Source: Cunninghamella blakesleeana (Eukaryota; Mucoromycota; Mucoromycetes; Mucorales; Cunninghamellaceae). Taken from it: DNA of 64,000 bases. A program made the translations under genes and the position numbers. Positions within the stretch are counted from its first letter, which is position 1; every line of letters begins with the position of its first letter. This document shows, piece by piece, positions 1 through 14,511 of the stretch. The notes under the pieces were generated by a model. It had not been told where the DNA came from, searched no databases, and worked only from the letters and a program-made list of their open reading frames with translations. The stretch is from positions 496,001-560,000 of the forward strand of contig JAFCIZ010000006.1 in assembly GCA_017871115.1 (NCBI GenBank). The letters are read 5' to 3'.

Positions 1-705
1 ATTATTTGTATTCCATTTTCATTTATTATACCTTTATTTTCCATCCATTAAAAATAATATTTATTTTACTTACTATTACTACCCATTTTATTTTATTTAT
101 TCTCTAATATATTAATAATTAAATCGTATTATCATTATATCTTATTATAGCCTTTTTAAAATGATTTGCTATTATTTGTAATGAATCATATTATGCAAAA
201 ATAGAATAATTTATATTTGAGTTTCCGAAAGGGAGATGATTTTTTTGCGTGTAATGAAAAAAATAAAATATAAATCATAGCAATCATAAAATAAAAAATC
301 AAATAGCAGATATTCAATTTAACAGGTAAGCGTAAAAAAATGAATATAGCATAAAAGTAAAAATTAAATATCAGCCCTGTATCGGGATTTTTCGTAACAG
401 TATAAAGTCCTGAGCAAGCTTGCATGTGTAATTATTATAAATAGGTTGCTTCGTTTTCCTTTTCTTTTTATTTAAAAAAATAAAACCAAAGCCTGTTTAT
501 TTTAATATTAATAAAATGTATACAAAAAAATTTATAATAGATTAATAATCATTTCGATACAGTATTTATCCGATTTTTTATAAAAACACCGCCAAAAAAA
601 AATTATAAGAATGGGGAGAGCTTTGATTTTTTTTCTTTTTCCCATATTTATCTATTTTATATTTTTTATATATATATATATTTCAAATAATATTTTATAT
701 TTATT
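1..705. other. AT-rich intergenic region, no gene seen
   Basis: The stretch is extremely AT-rich, with homopolymer runs and short direct AT repeats. The longest open frame, on the minus strand at 186-425, is Phe/Ile/Lys-rich and typical of translated AT-rich DNA. A T-rich block and a (TA)n run at about 670-680 lie just before the first gene and may be part of its promoter. Confidence 0.6.
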
Positions 706-1714
706 ATGGTACAAGTTGCATATATTGGTTTAGGTAATATGGGGTATGTCATTGCATCCCAACTTGCTGATCACTTGAAAAGTATCAACGAGCCACCATT
801 ATTAATCTATAACCGAACTCCATCCAAATCTCAACAGTTAGCTGCTGAAGGAAAACACGTTCACGTAGCTAATACCATTGAAGAAATAGCTAAACAAGCT
901 GATATTATTTTTTCATGTTTATTTAATGAAGAAAATGTTAAAGAAATAATTGGAAAGCAATTGATACAGTCGGGTCACCTGAAAAAAAATGCCATACTTG
1001 TTGATCAAACAACTATATCACCAGAAATAGCTACTGAAGTTGCTAAATTAACTTCCAATACATCTGTTACTTATTTGGTTTCCATGATTCTTGGAGCACC
1101 ACCTCGATTAAAAGCCAAACAAGCTATTAGTTTACTTTCTGGTCCTTTATCACAACGTCAACAAATCATTCCTTATCTTCAATCAAGTATTGGCCCATGT
1201 GTGATTCAAGTTAGTGAAGAGCAATGTGCCTCAGCAAAATTAAAATTATGTGGGAATTATATGGTCTTTGGATTGATCGAAATGGTAGCTCAGGCTTTAA
1301 CTTTAGGAGAAGCTAGTGGGATTGGTCAAGATGTCGTGAAACAAATGATTGATGGGATCTTTGCTGGAACCCCTTTTGTAGATTATTCAGGTCGGATGGT
1401 AAATGAAACCTATAATGATCAAGTTTTATTCTCTCTTGAAGGTGCTTTAAAAGATAGTAAGTTTATTTTAGATTTAGCAGATAAATCAAATGTAGATTTA
1501 CCTACTACAAAGGCTTTTCAAGAAAAAATTAGCACACTTCAAAAAAAGAATCCCGATTTGGATGTATCTGGTGTAGTTGGTTGTAAGTTATTCTTTTTCA
1601 TTATTGCTAATATTTATATATGTAAATCAATGGATTAATCTTTGTTTAATTTATTTTAATATAGTGCATCGTGAAGCTGCTGGCTTAAACTTTAATCTTA
1701 AAGAAAATAAATAA
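706..1714 (+). CDS. NAD(P)-dependent 6-phosphogluconate/3-hydroxyisobutyrate dehydrogenase family protein
   Basis: Two exons, 706-1582 and 1665-1714, with intron 1583-1664. They give 308 residues, the usual length of the beta-hydroxyacid dehydrogenase family. Residues 1-12 hold a Rossmann start with GLGNMG, followed by the NRTPSK element that binds the NADP phosphate in this superfamily. A KLKLCGNYM segment matches the conserved Lys/Asn catalytic helix, and the all-alpha C-terminal domain (ALTLGEASGI) follows. Without splicing the frame runs into the intron, whereas splicing restores a short Lys-ending tail. By family these enzymes oxidise a 2- or 3-hydroxy acid or reduce a semialdehyde; the substrate cannot be read from sequence. 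REV3 follows on the same strand 258 bp downstream, with no evidence of shared function. Confidence 0.85.
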
Positions 1715-1972
1715 ATATATGCTTATTTATTATATTTATTTAAACATATTTGTTATTTTATATATTTTTCAATAAATAAATGTTTGCATACCATCATTCA
1801 TAGCATATAAAATTTATTCTTTTTTAAAAAAATTGGTCAACGCATAAAATTTTCTTAGCGTGGTTTTAATTTTTTTTTTTTCAGACATTTTTTTTCTAGC
1901 CTTTTTCTTTTTTATTTTATTTTACATTTCCCTATTTTTTTTAAAATTAATCTATATTTTTTCAAATGTACT

Positions 1973-4900
1973 ATGAAACCATATATATCTATACGTATAG
2001 TAAATATTGATTACTATTTAACGAAGCCAACTATATTTGATTCTCATTATTGCCCTTTTAGCAATACACCTTTAATAAAAGTACCTGTTATTCGAGTTTT
2101 TGGATCTACACCTGGAGGACAGAAAGCCTGTTTACATATTCATCAAGTAAAGGAAATAGGGATTATACATTAGTAAAACAAAAAATCACATATATACAAA
2201 TATAAATATATTAATATATATATATATATATATATATTTTAATTAGATTTATCCTTATCTTTATATACCTTATAAACTTGATACAGAGAATCAACAGCAG
2301 ATCCAACAGGATATTTATCAATTTGGAGTATCACTTAACAAAGCTATTCAATTATCTTATGATCAGCAACAGCAACAACAGCAAAATAATAATAATAATA
2401 AAAATGAACAAAACATAGCGGCTATTGTATTGGTAAAAGGGGTTCCTTTTTATGGATATCATGTGGGCCATACGACATTTCTCAAAATATATTATCTTAA
2501 TCCAGCAGATAAAAATCGTATTTTAGAAATACTGCGGAATCGTGTCGTGTCCAATACATCATTTCAACCTTATGAAGCACATCTTTCTTTTGAATTACAG
2601 TTTATGATAGATTATAATTTATTTGGTATGGATTGGTTACATTTATTAGCTAATAATGATAATAATGCTCAACAAATAATAACAACAAAAAATCATTCAA
2701 CTGAAAATAATTCGTCCTCATCATTATTTTATACACTTCAACTTGGTTTACAATTCAGGCACCCGCTTCCAGATCAACCGAAGTCCATTTATTCTTATGA
2801 TACACCACAACATAATCCTTCTTCTTCTACTTCTTATATAAATTCTTTATCACCTTCACAATTTGAAACATATACATCCATGACTATTCCACATTCTATG
2901 ACATTAAATACTATTGAAAGATCAAGTTATTGTGAATTAGAAATAGATACTACTGTATTTATGATCAGTAATCGATTAGATGTTTTAGAGAGAGATATAC
3001 ATGTACATTTGAATGAAAAAGAAAATACATCAACGCTAAATCATAATAGAAATGATCATGATCACACATCAACAGCAAATAAAAATAATAACGAAAATAC
3101 AAATGATAATGATAGTGAAAATGAAAAATTAGTAAAATCTTTAACGAGTATTTGGAAGGATGAGCAAAAAAGAAGAAAAGAACGTGGTATTTTATCTAGT
3201 TTATTATCATCATTATCACAATCTTTTGAACGTATTAATTTAAAAAATGAATGGGCTACTGAAGCAGATTTAAGAAAAAAAATAAAAAAAATGATAAATG
3301 AACAACAAAATAATAAAGATAGAGATTACTCATCACCGCCACCATCATTCGTCACAAATAATACACTATTGGCCAATATTATGACGGTTTTTAAATCAGT
3401 AGAGGCTCTCTACCCAAATGAATATGTTGATTTTTTAAAAAGAGTAAAAAGTAATGAAAATAATAATAGTTCATCATTAACAACACCTGTAGTGAATCCT
3501 GATGATAAAAAAAAAGATCTCCATCATCTTAATGCGAATGATAAAAATAAAAATGATAATTCAATAAAAAATAGAAATTATAGTCAATCTGAAGAAGAAG
3601 GGAAAGAGAATAAATTTACAGTGCCTTTATCACCTCCATCAAATACAAATAGAGGTCAAGATGAAACTATAGCAACAACAGAAGAAACTCCTAATTTTTA
3701 TCCTAATATACTTGCAACACCTTCCCGATTTCGTCAATTAGAAAAAAATACTGTGGCCCAAGTGGATCAAGATATGATTCTTTCATTATTAAGATCAAAT
3801 TCATTTTTTGATGATACCGATGATGAAAATGAAAACAAAAAATTAGAAGAAGTGGACCGTCAGCTTATGGATCAAAACAGCATTGAAAAAGAAAAAGAGA
3901 AAGAAAAAGATGAGGATGAAAGTAGTAATGTGATAAATTGTGAAACGAGAAGAAAAATTATAACAAATGAGCCAATAAATCGCCAGCAAAGTTTTGGCAT
4001 GGAAATTATGGATGATATTTTGGATGATGATATTATCAAATGGTTTGAAGAAACGGAATCAAGGTCGGAAGTTAATCAAAGTCACCACGTTGAAATTAGT
4101 TATGAACAAGATAATGGTGAAAAAGATAATACAAGCATTTCTATTAGGTAATAGTTATAAAGTGATATATAAATATACATTTATATTTACTTACCTTCTA
4201 TCATCTCTTTTTTTTTTTCATTAGACCAAGGAGAATTGATTTTAAATCATTAGCAAATGACCAGAATCAAGATCAGTCCATGTTTAAATCTGATGTTTTT
4301 AACAATCTTGGAATCAATGATACTCAGCCATTTGACATAAGCGACTCACCACCTACTTTGAATTTGTAAGCGTACTTGAAATAATAAAAATTAAATTAAA
4401 TTAAATAAATACATTTAAATATTGATTTATTACTAAGTATATTTTGTTGATTTATTTCTTTATATATAGCCATCTCCGTAAAAGAAAACGTGCAGATATC
4501 CCTCAAGTGGATGGTGGAGGTGATGAAGAACAAGATGATGATACTGAAGACCAAGATAAAAACAGATCAATACAGCAAAAGAAGAGTTTAGATAAAAATA
4601 AACGCTTTAAACCATTGTCTTATGTTGGTCTTCCTCCTATATCAATTGAAAAATCACCCCATTCAATTTCTAAACATAATGAAAAAAAGAAGAAAAAACC
4701 AACTCAACAAGAAGATAATAAAAAGTCGTATCCTATTGATAAAATTAGCAATGAATTATCATCTGATATACATGAAAAAATAATGGAATGTCATCAACGT
4801 CAACATCAACAACAGCAAAACTCAGGAATAATGGATACGATACAGCAAGTTAATTATAGACACAATAATAAGAGCGATAATAACGGTTTAGATAATATAG

Positions 4901-7900
4901 TATCACCTTCATTGTTAATAAATAATGATTTCATGGCAACTACTACCATTGCTACTAAAGTGAATAATAATATTAATAGCACAAGAAGTAGCAACAATAA
5001 TGCAGGGGATGATAAGACTTTTATATTAAAAAATGTAACACCTCCAACCTATTCATTTACCTATTCCATTCCACCTCCACTTATAAATAACCATGGAAAA
5101 AAAGTGATTTATCAAGAACCCTTTTATGAAAAAGGCACTGATGTTCCAACTATACCTAAAGTATTTGCTAATAAAGAATTTAAAGTCGTATCGAAATCAA
5201 CTCGCCATCTTAAACCTTTTGATACTACTCCTTTTGGTGGTCAACAGTTTATATCAAATGACATATATAATAGTACAATGCATATACCTTCAATACGCTC
5301 TTGGACGCCTTCTGCCATTCCTCCAAGTTATAATGAGGTCAAAGCATGGAAAATGGAAAATGGTCTTGGAAAAAAACAATTTAATGATGAAAATAAAACT
5401 CATGATACACATACCCAAGTAAGTAGATATATACATAAATTTAGTTATGTATTTCAGTTTTGAAATAGAAGTAAATATAAAAATTGATTAAAAACGTATG
5501 GATTATTATTTTATTATAGATTAGGGAATTGTTTTCCAAAAATAAATATGAGTTTGGGCAAGACAAGTTAAAATTGGGATCTCATTTTACTAATAGTTAC
5601 GAATATAGTGATATATTAAGTTTGGAAATTCATGGTAAATGATAAAAGAAGTACATTAAGTTAAATAAAATAATAATAACAAAAAAAGCTTTTTTATTGT
5701 ACTCATAATTATTTCTTTTTTTTAAAAAGTCAATACTAGGGATAATTTATACCCTGATCCAAAATATGATATGGTACAGTTAATATTTTGGTGCCTAAAA
5801 ACTAAAGACAAAAATGTTCCTTCAAATGGATATGATGATAGTTATCATGTTGGAATCATTGCTATAGATGATATTAATATAAAAAGGCTTGGAGTTACTA
5901 GTAAGTATATATATATATATATGTAAATATAGATAAATATGTAAGAGTATTTAATACTCATATTTACATGTACTTATGTGTTTTTTATAAAATAAAATAA
6001 AATAAAATAGATATGGATGTCATCTATGTAAAAGATGAATTGAGCCTTATTTTATCATTGATTGAAGTAGTGCGAAACTATGATGCTGATATGCTGGTTG
6101 GATATGAATTACATAACTTTTCTTGGGGTTATCTTATTGAAAGAGCACAAGTTTATGGTAAACGTATATATATAAATTTATTATAGTATAGTTATACATA
6201 ATATTGATAGGTTTTTGTTTTTCTATTTTTATTTTTTATAGAGATTAATTTAACTGATCAATTGTCAAGAGTTTATTGTGAATCACAACGAATTTTATTG
6301 GATCCATGGGGCTATAAAAAAGCTTCTGTATTTAAGATCATTGGAAGACATATGTTAAATGTTTGGCGATTGCTTCGTAGTGAAGTGGACTTAACTAACT
6401 ATCAATTTGAAAATCTTGTATATACTGTTTTACACCATAGGTAATAAATATCATATTTTTATTTTTTATTGCAGCAATGAAAAGTGCTCAGATAAAGTAT
6501 ATTGTTATTATTAGGGTCCCTCAATATTCACACAGTACATTAACTAACTGGTATAGTAATGGTACTTCAATCTTAAAAAATCGATTGCTCCGTTATTATA
6601 TTGATCGTGTACAAATGAATATAGATTTATTGAATGTATCTGAAATTATTAGCCGTACAACTGAATCTGCTCGGGTTTTTGGAATTGATTTTTATTCTGT
6701 AATTACCCGTGGATCTCAATTTAAAGTTGAATCTATTATGTTTCGTATTGCTAAACCTGAAAACTTTGTATTGATATCTCCCAGTAGGAAGCAGGTATTT
6801 CATTTTTTTTTATTTATTTATTAAAAAAATACTCACATATTATTTTTATAATTACTGTTGAATTATTCATTTTATTTTATTCTTATTCTTTTAAATACCC
6901 ATGTATATAAATTAGGTTGGGGAACAAAGAGCAATTGAATGTTTACCTTTAATCATGGAGCCAATATCACAATATTACAATAGCCCTTTACTTGTCCTAG
7001 ATTTTCAATCTCTATATCCGTCTATTATGATTGCATACAATTATTGGTAAGATTTTTTTTTATAATAATGAAGTTGCTGTGATCTTGTAATAAGTTAATA
7101 CATACTAATATATGCATGCGTATCTTTTTACTTTTTTTATTTTTATTTTTTTTAAAAATAATGGTAGTTTTTCTACTTGTGTTGGTAAAATTGGGAATAG
7201 TAAGGAAGCCAAAAAATTTGGTGTTACTGAATTAAATATACCTCGTGAATTACTTGGGGCTCTTGAAGATCACCTTAATGGTAATTTATTCTTTAATTTA
7301 TAAATGCATACCAGTATTTATGACAAAAAAGAGTACAATTAAATTATAATTAATATATTTGTTTCATTTCATTTTATTTAAATTAGTTTCACCCAATGGA
7401 ATAGCCTTTGTAAAACCTTACGTTCGTAAAAGTTTATTAGCAAAAATGTTGGATGAAATTCTTCAAACAAGAGTGATGGTGAAGAGATCTATGAAAGAAT
7501 ATAAAGATGATCCTGTATGTTTTTTTTTTCTTAAAAAAACTAACATTTAGCTTACACCAATACATAGAATTTATATTCAATTATATATTAATATAAATGT
7601 TATCTTTATTCATTTTTTCTTTTTTTTAAAAATTTTAAAGGAGCTTTTAAGAACCCTTGATGCAAAACAACTGACACTTAAACTGATAGCTAATGTTACT
7701 TTTGGATATACTGCTGCATCATTTTCTGGAAGAATGCCCGCTGTTGAAATTGCTGATAGTATTGTACAAGCTGGTCGTGAAACTTTAGAAAGGGTAAAAA
7801 ATTAAATTATACAATATGAATTGAATAATTATATGTAATGAAATAACAAAAAAAAGACGATGATGTTAAGCTGATTTTATAATTTTATTATTATTATAAT

Positions 7901-9560
7901 ATTTTTTTCTAAAAAATAGACTATTAAGATTATCAACGAACATAAAAAATGGGGCGCTAAAGTAGTTTATAGTGATACAGATAGTGTTTTTGTTTATCTA
8001 CCTGGTAAATCAAGAGCAGAAGCTTTTGATTTAGGAGAAGAAATTGCAGATACAGTAACTAAAATGAATCCAGCACCAATTAAGTTAAAATTTGAAAAAA
8101 TATATCATCCATGTGTATTAATAGCTAAGAAGAGATATACTGGGTATAAGTATGAAAACCGTCGTGAAAAAGAACCAGTTTTGGAAGCAAAAGGAATTGA
8201 AATTGTAAGAAGAGATGGTATACCAGCTTTACAAAAAATCATGAAATCTTGTTTACAGTAAGTTACTATTATATATTTTATTTTATTTTAATTTTTTTTA
8301 AAAAATAAATGAATGTAATTATTCATTATGCTGAATTTTATATAATAATTTACTTTTTTCTTTTTTAATTTAGTTTATTATTTAAAACTCAAAATATATC
8401 AAAAATTAAAGAATATCTATATGGTGAATGGACAAAAATATTATCTAACCGTGTTTCTATTCAAGATTTCATTATTGCTAAAGAAGTAAAGTTAGGTACT
8501 TATAAATCATTACCTCATGGCGCTCTAGTTGCTCAAGATCAAATGTCAAAAGATCCAAGATCTGAACCTCAGTATGGTGAACGTGTTCCTTATGTTGTAG
8601 TGTATCAAGGTCCAAATGCTCCATTGAAAGACAGGGTGATGAATCCATCTTTATTATTAAAAAATAGGTATATATACATATTTATGACTTATAAATTTAT
8701 TTTATTTTTCTTTTATTAACATATGTATTGCAATTGTTATTTTTCTTATTATTCATTAGATCACTAAGATTAGATACAGAATACTATATACGAAAGCAAA
8801 TTATTCCACCTTTAGAAAGAATTTTTCAATTGATTGGTGTTGGTAATATATTTATACTTTTATGTATATAACTAATGTAGCTAATATATATAATATAAAT
8901 ATACATCTGATACTTCCTTTTATTTCTGTATAGATATCAAGTCATGGTATGATGAAATGCCTCGTTCCCATAAGGCAATGGTTGTTTCATTGGATCAACC
9001 TTATATTGGTGAAAAGTATGTGAACCGAATTGATAAATATTACTCTAGTAGTTACTGTATTGTTTGCAAACGACTTGAAAAAAAAAGTAAAAAACAATAA
9101 TATATATAAATATAAAGATAATATATTAAAAAACGATTATATACATAGAAAAAAAAAATACATGATATGTTCAAATGATTGTAAAAAAAGAAAAAGAAAT
9201 ACAAAACATGATTAAAATTACTGAAATAATGTATATGTATCTTTATATTTGTATTTATGAATAGTGATTTGTGATGACTGTACAAAAAACGCTTCTCAAA
9301 CATTATATACTTTACTTGCACGACAACGACAAGCACAAAAAAGGTTAGAAACTGTTTTATTATTATGTCAAAATTGTTCTAGTTTGTCAATAATTGATGT
9401 TTCTACTCCTGAACTGAAAATTGGTAATACTGGGTATAGTGATATGCCATGTATTTCGATGAGCTGCCCTATTATTTACGAAAGAAGTAAAGCTTGTCAT
9501 GATATTAGTATAACAAATACTTTTACACCTTTAATAGAACAATTATCTGATGACTTGTAG
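1973..9560 (+). CDS. REV3: DNA polymerase zeta catalytic subunit REV3
   Basis: Eighteen exons: 1973-2146, 2247-4147, 4225-4365, 4470-5418, 5520-5634, 5730-5903, 6011-6157, 6242-6440, 6516-6795, 6916-7046, 7168-7280, 7387-7514, 7641-7793, 7920-8257, 8374-8667, 8760-8842, 8934-9086, 9265-9560. They total 5769 bases, 1922 residues in frame. The protein is the B-family translesion polymerase that extends from lesions and mismatches with REV7. Residues 1-190 match the REV3 N-terminus (VRVFG-type start, YPYLYIPY). About 200-1050 is an Asn/Glu/Lys-rich linker. An exonuclease-like fold has SLE where proofreading enzymes have DIE, so it looks inactive, as known for REV3. Polymerase motifs are SLYPSI (exon 10), ANVTFGYT (exon 13) and SDTDS (exon 14). 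The C-terminus has two cysteine clusters (CIVC/CDDC and CQNC with later Cys), the zinc and iron-sulfur sites of the family. The exon 6 donor is chosen by frame and is the least certain boundary. Confidence 0.95.
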
Positions 9561-10477
9561 TATATATGTATATATATATGTACTATAACTGTATTTGTAT
9601 AATAAAATTTTATAAGTTTAATTTAATTGTCCTTTGTTCAAAAATTTACACCCCGATTTTTTTTACCACATATAAAAAATTTTCTAATTTTTTTCTTTCC
9701 TTTTCTTTCTTTCTTTCCCATTTCAACTTTTTTTTTTTTCTATAGAACTATATATTTATATTTTTGTTTTAACACTATATATATACTTTTTTTTTTTTTT
9801 TTTATAAAAAAAAAACTATTTGAAAATTTAATATTATTTTTAACTTTTACTCTCACATTCATTTTTTATAAATATATACTCGTATTTTTTTCATTCTCTC
9901 TTTAATTATTTTTTATATCTTTTACAAAAAAAAAATACCTTATACGAGATAACAATAACTTAGTAGCAATATTAGCCATTATAACAATAAAGTATATTTA
10001 ATCTAATTTCGCAAATTTAACGGTGGTAACAGCAATAACAACAACAGCAAGATATTAATGAAATATTGATTATTTTTTTATGACGGGAATGTGGTTTGCA
10101 TGAAGGATATATAACTGCCTTTAAGTTTATTGATAAAAAACAAGCACCAAACACCAAGGTTTTCTACTTTTGATACAACTATATATACAAAAACAAAGAC
10201 AAAGACATTGTACATATAAATATAAATATATATATATAAATATATAAATATTATCTATTCCTTTTCCTCTCTTTTCCTTTCACTATTATACTCACTATTT
10301 TGTTTTAATATTATATTTATACTTTCTCTTTTCCTATATTACTGTTATTTGTTATTATTATCTTTAACATTATCATTATTTATCTTTTATTTTCTTTGAT
10401 ATAGTATTTTATTTTTTATTTTTATTCTTTTACACATATACATATATTTATATATTTATCATTTTTTGGAGGGGTTA
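9561..10477. other. Intergenic region with T-rich tracts
   Basis: No gene is visible. A long T-rich strand-biased block occupies roughly 9650-9910, and a T/C-rich leader runs from about 10255 to 10450 just before the next start codon. An (AT)n run lies near 10220. The half nearer 10478 is the likely promoter and 5' leader of the Asn-rich gene. Confidence 0.5.
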
Positions 10478-11954
10478 ATGGCCTTTAATCATCCCTTGGT
10501 TATTTCAACCTCATCTACTCGATCTAACAAACCTAGTGGTAGTTGGCTATTGGCAAATAACTCCAGTCTTGCATTTTCTTCATTTTTTACAGGTAAATTA
10601 TATTAAATAAAAGTATATTAAATAAAAGTATATAAAATAAAAGTAAATTTATAATAAAAAAAATCTATTCATTAAATAAATATATGTATATATATTTGCA
10701 TTTCTAGATATCCAACCAAATCATTCAAATGAAATACAGTCAACAAAAACTACAACAGATCATCAGTACCGTACAAAAATAAATAAAAAAATACAACCTA
10801 ATAATAACAACAATAGCAGTCAAAAGAATAATGAAAAAAACATCAAAAATAATAAATCACCCGTTAAAAATCATGACAAAAAAGAAATATCAAAAGATAT
10901 TGTAAAAAAGGACCCTCCAGCAAATACTTTTGACTCTGAATTCCCAGTATTATTGGCAGATTTACCGCCTCCAAAAACAATTGATTCTATAGAACCCACT
11001 ATCACTACCAAAACTAAGCCCGAATTAATAGATACTTCTATGCTTCGACAAAAAAAACATGTGTGGAGTAATACACAAATGATTAAACATAATGTATTAT
11101 CGCCTTCAAAATCACCTGTTAATGAATACGACGATCCTAATAATAACAATGTAAATAATGTTAGTAATATGGAAATAGAACGATTAAAAGCATTAGTACC
11201 AAAAAGACGTAGTCAAGTTCAAACTTCAGCACCAGCTCATTATTTATCTAGTACAAATAATCATCACCATCAACGTGGACGGTCAATACCAACTTCATCT
11301 ATATCAACATCTTTAAATAATGCTAATAATAATAATAACAATAATAATAGTAGATTATCACCATCTACATCCTCATCATCGAAATTACTTACCTTGAAAA
11401 AATCTAAAAATCATCATCATGACCAACATAATATTAATAATCATTATCATAATCGTAACAATAGTAATGATAATAGTTATAATAGCAATAGCAATATTAA
11501 TGATGTTTCTAATGGAAAATCGACCAATCCAGTATTATTTACATCAAATTATGATAATAATAATGAATCATTAATTAATAGTAATACTGAAAATAGAAAC
11601 GATGATACAAAAATACAAACACCTTTGTCGCCAAAAAATGATCAAATCATAGAATTAACTACATCAAATAAATCATCCAAAATTACACAAACATCAACGA
11701 CAGCAGTTATAAATGTTTCAAAAGAAAATAATAGTCATAATACTTCAGTAGTGACGGAACAAGATCAAATGCGATTTTTTTTATTTTTAAAAAGATGGAC
11801 TGGTAGTTATATTATTAACCATAATTATAATAGCAATAGTATAAATATAAATAACAGTGATGAAAATGATTGGGGAAAAAAAAGATATTTCGATACTTTG
11901 ACAACACAACCTGTAACAAGTAATATCCCTCTTCCTATTGGTACACAAAGGTAA
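10478..11954 (+). CDS. Hypothetical Asn/Ser-rich protein
   Basis: Two exons, 10478-10592 and 10708-11954, give 453 residues in frame. I do not recognise a domain. The first exon encodes an unremarkable N-terminus (MAFNHPLV). The second is dominated by Asn, Ser, Thr and His runs encoded by AAT/AAC repeats. Islands of more normal composition are SEFPVLLADLPPP near residue 105, WSNTQMIKHNVLSPSKS near 150, and FLFLKRWTGSY near 390. The AAAGGTAAAT sequence at the stop could also be read as a splice donor, so a further exon is possible, though nothing coding is visible before 12270. It may be a regulatory or RNA-associated protein, but that is only inference from composition. Confidence 0.65.
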
Positions 11955-12270
11955 ATTGCCTCCCAGTCTATTTTTTGATTTTTGATTCTCTCTTTTTTTT
12001 TATATAATAAACTATACTATTTTATATTTATTTTATTCTATCTTATTTATTTTTTAACATATTTTTAATACTTTTATTATTTTTATTTTTATTTTTATTA
12101 TTATATTTAATTAAAAATTATGAATTATTTTATTATTGGACATTTTAGAATATATAATATGTAGTATATAAAATGCTTTTTTTCTATGATATTGTTCTTG
12201 CTTTAATAGTAATAATATATGTACGAATGTATATATGAGTGTGAGTGTGAGTGATCATTTTTTTAATTTT
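11955..12270. other. Short convergent intergenic region
   Basis: AT-rich spacer of 316 bp between the 3' ends of the Asn-rich gene and RIC8, which converge here. A GTGAGT-type triplet repeat is seen at 12238-12252. Presumably it holds both 3' UTRs and polyadenylation signals; no gene is visible. Confidence 0.5.
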
Positions 12271-13525
12271 TTAAATTGGATTTAATTTAGTTTGATTAAA
12301 TAAAGTCCATAATTTTTCAGTTTCACGATCTTGTTCTTCCTTTAATCTATCAGACAGTTGATTCAAAGCCAAATATAAAGGATGATCGTCATTTGGTTCG
12401 AATGATTTTAATTGATCATGATCTATTTCCTTTTCTGATAAAATGGGATAGGCATAAGAGTATCCGATTAACTGAACCAAGGTCTTTGGGTCTTCATCTA
12501 CAAAATAATAAAGTAATTCACTTGCACATTCTTTGGATAATGGTAAATTAGTGGAGGTTGTCAATTTAACAAAACGGCAGAAGAGATCAAATATGGATTG
12601 GTCCTCTTTTTTTTTTTCTTCTTTTTCTTTTTCGTCTTCTATTTCTTGTACTTCTTCTTTTTCATTTTCATTTTCCTTTATTTTCTCTTCCTTTTCCTCT
12701 TTGATTTTGTCATCATCGATGTTATTTTGATTGGAAAAGGAGGGTATGATTGATAATAACGAGGAAGGAATGATTTGATAAATACAAATTTTTTTCAAAT
12801 GAGGAGCTACTACCATAGAGTTATATAATATTTGAATCACTGTAGATAATTCTTTATCTATATCCATATCTGAATTGGTTGGCTTTGAAAACATTTGCCA
12901 CGACAATCTTGGTTTATTATTATTATTATTGCTATTATTATTTTGATCTGGTGATAAAGCTGAAGATAATGCTGTCGTAGTAGTATGATCGTTAAATGAT
13001 AAAGCTAATGATGATGGGGATGGCGATGGTGATGAATTAGGTAATAGATAAATAAATGTTTGCCTTAATACATTTATAAAAACACTTGTGAATATATAAA
13101 TGGAATCTTCGGGTTTTTTGCATCTTTTTAAAATAGTTTCAGTTTGTCGCCAAATGATAACCGATACGTTAAAAGTGAAGTGAGTTAAACATCTTAAAGC
13201 ATCAATAAAAGGTGATATCAAAGGCAGTGGTTTTGGGAATGGTAAGATGAATATGATGTTATAAAGTGCTGGTAAACAATCTTTGAATAATTCAGCTACT
13301 TCCTCATTATCAGGAGCAGGAGGAATAGAACTGGCTGTGGTTGCAACTGATTGGGATGAGGAGGAGGCTGTGTCTGATATTATTATAAATTCTTCAAGTG
13401 TTTCCATTAAACTTAATAATAATTTTAACCCTTCTACAATTAATACTATAGGTTGTTCTGTAGGAGAGGCTGTTGTCCATGAGACTGGGTTATCTATGTA
13501 TGTATTTACATGATTATTTAAAATC

Positions 13526-13558
<33 letters not shown>

Positions 13559-14511
13559 GGAAGAAGAAAAAAATAAATAGTGGGTCAGAATATGCATCTA
13601 TTTATTTATATCTTTTCCTTTATTTTCATTCCTAGTTATATATATATTACCTTGGCAAGACATTGATTTATATTTAAATCCACCAATTTTTTTACAAAGT
13701 CAGCAGTATCATCTTCTAGAGTAATTAAATATAAAACACGACACACCAAAAACTGAGTTTCATTGGATATATCATTGGAATCAAGTAAGCGAATAAACAC
13801 TTGGGCTACTTCTGTGATAATTAACCATTGTTTAATTTCATTTCGAAGTAAAAGACCATTGCAAATGCATTTTAACGATTCTTGACTGGCTGATGTATCT
13901 ATTAATTCTTCCTTTTCCTTTATTGTAAGTCCAGCTAAATTCAGTAAGATGGAAACACCCTAAAAAATATTTATAAATATATATAAATATTTAATGAATT
14001 ATTTTTTTCTTTTTTTCTTTTTTCATTATTATTGCATATGTATAAAATTAACTTACCTGATATTTATATAAAATATCTGATCCATCAACCCGTCTAGCTA
14101 AATACTTTACTATAGTGATTATTTGTGTAGTTGCTATTAGAAAAAAATAAAAGATAAAATATATAAGTATAATGAGCCTTTTTTTTTATATTCTAACATT
14201 TTTATTTATATTTTTTATTCATATCCATATCCATATTCATATTTACTTTGATTGTCCCATTCACCAGTTTGCGGTTTTTCATTTAGATCAGTTAATAAGC
14301 TACTTGTTAAAAGCATCACTTCACTAGAATCTAACCCTATTTTGACAAATATATATAACAAATAAGGTTTATTTAAAAACTATATTTTTTTTTGTGCTAG
14401 ACAATATATATAGAAGGTCATACCGTATATATCCTCTTTAATATTATTTAACAAAGATTCTATTTTAATTGCATCATTGTATTTTTCTCTAATGGACGAA
14501 GAACACAACAT
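12271..14511 (-). CDS. RIC8: RIC8/synembryn, guanine nucleotide exchange factor and chaperone for G-alpha
   Basis: Five exons on the minus strand, in coding order 14511-14424, 14336-14247, 14133-14057, 13959-13651, 13524-12271. They sum to 1818 bases and 605 residues. The family folds and activates heterotrimeric G-protein alpha subunits. The protein is helical and armadillo-like. Elements resembling the family include the IKEDIYG start, CICNGLLLRN near residue 120, and a C-terminal block (ECASELLYYFV, LVQLIGYSYAYPIL) that matches the RIC8 helix pair before the G-alpha-binding tail. Two low-complexity inserts break the fold: a Ser/Pro/Asn stretch, and a highly charged Lys/Glu loop encoded around 12600-12720. 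The gene diverges from the acyl-protein thioesterase across an 845 bp region. Identification rests on overall pattern; a plain ARM-repeat protein is the alternative. Confidence 0.8.
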
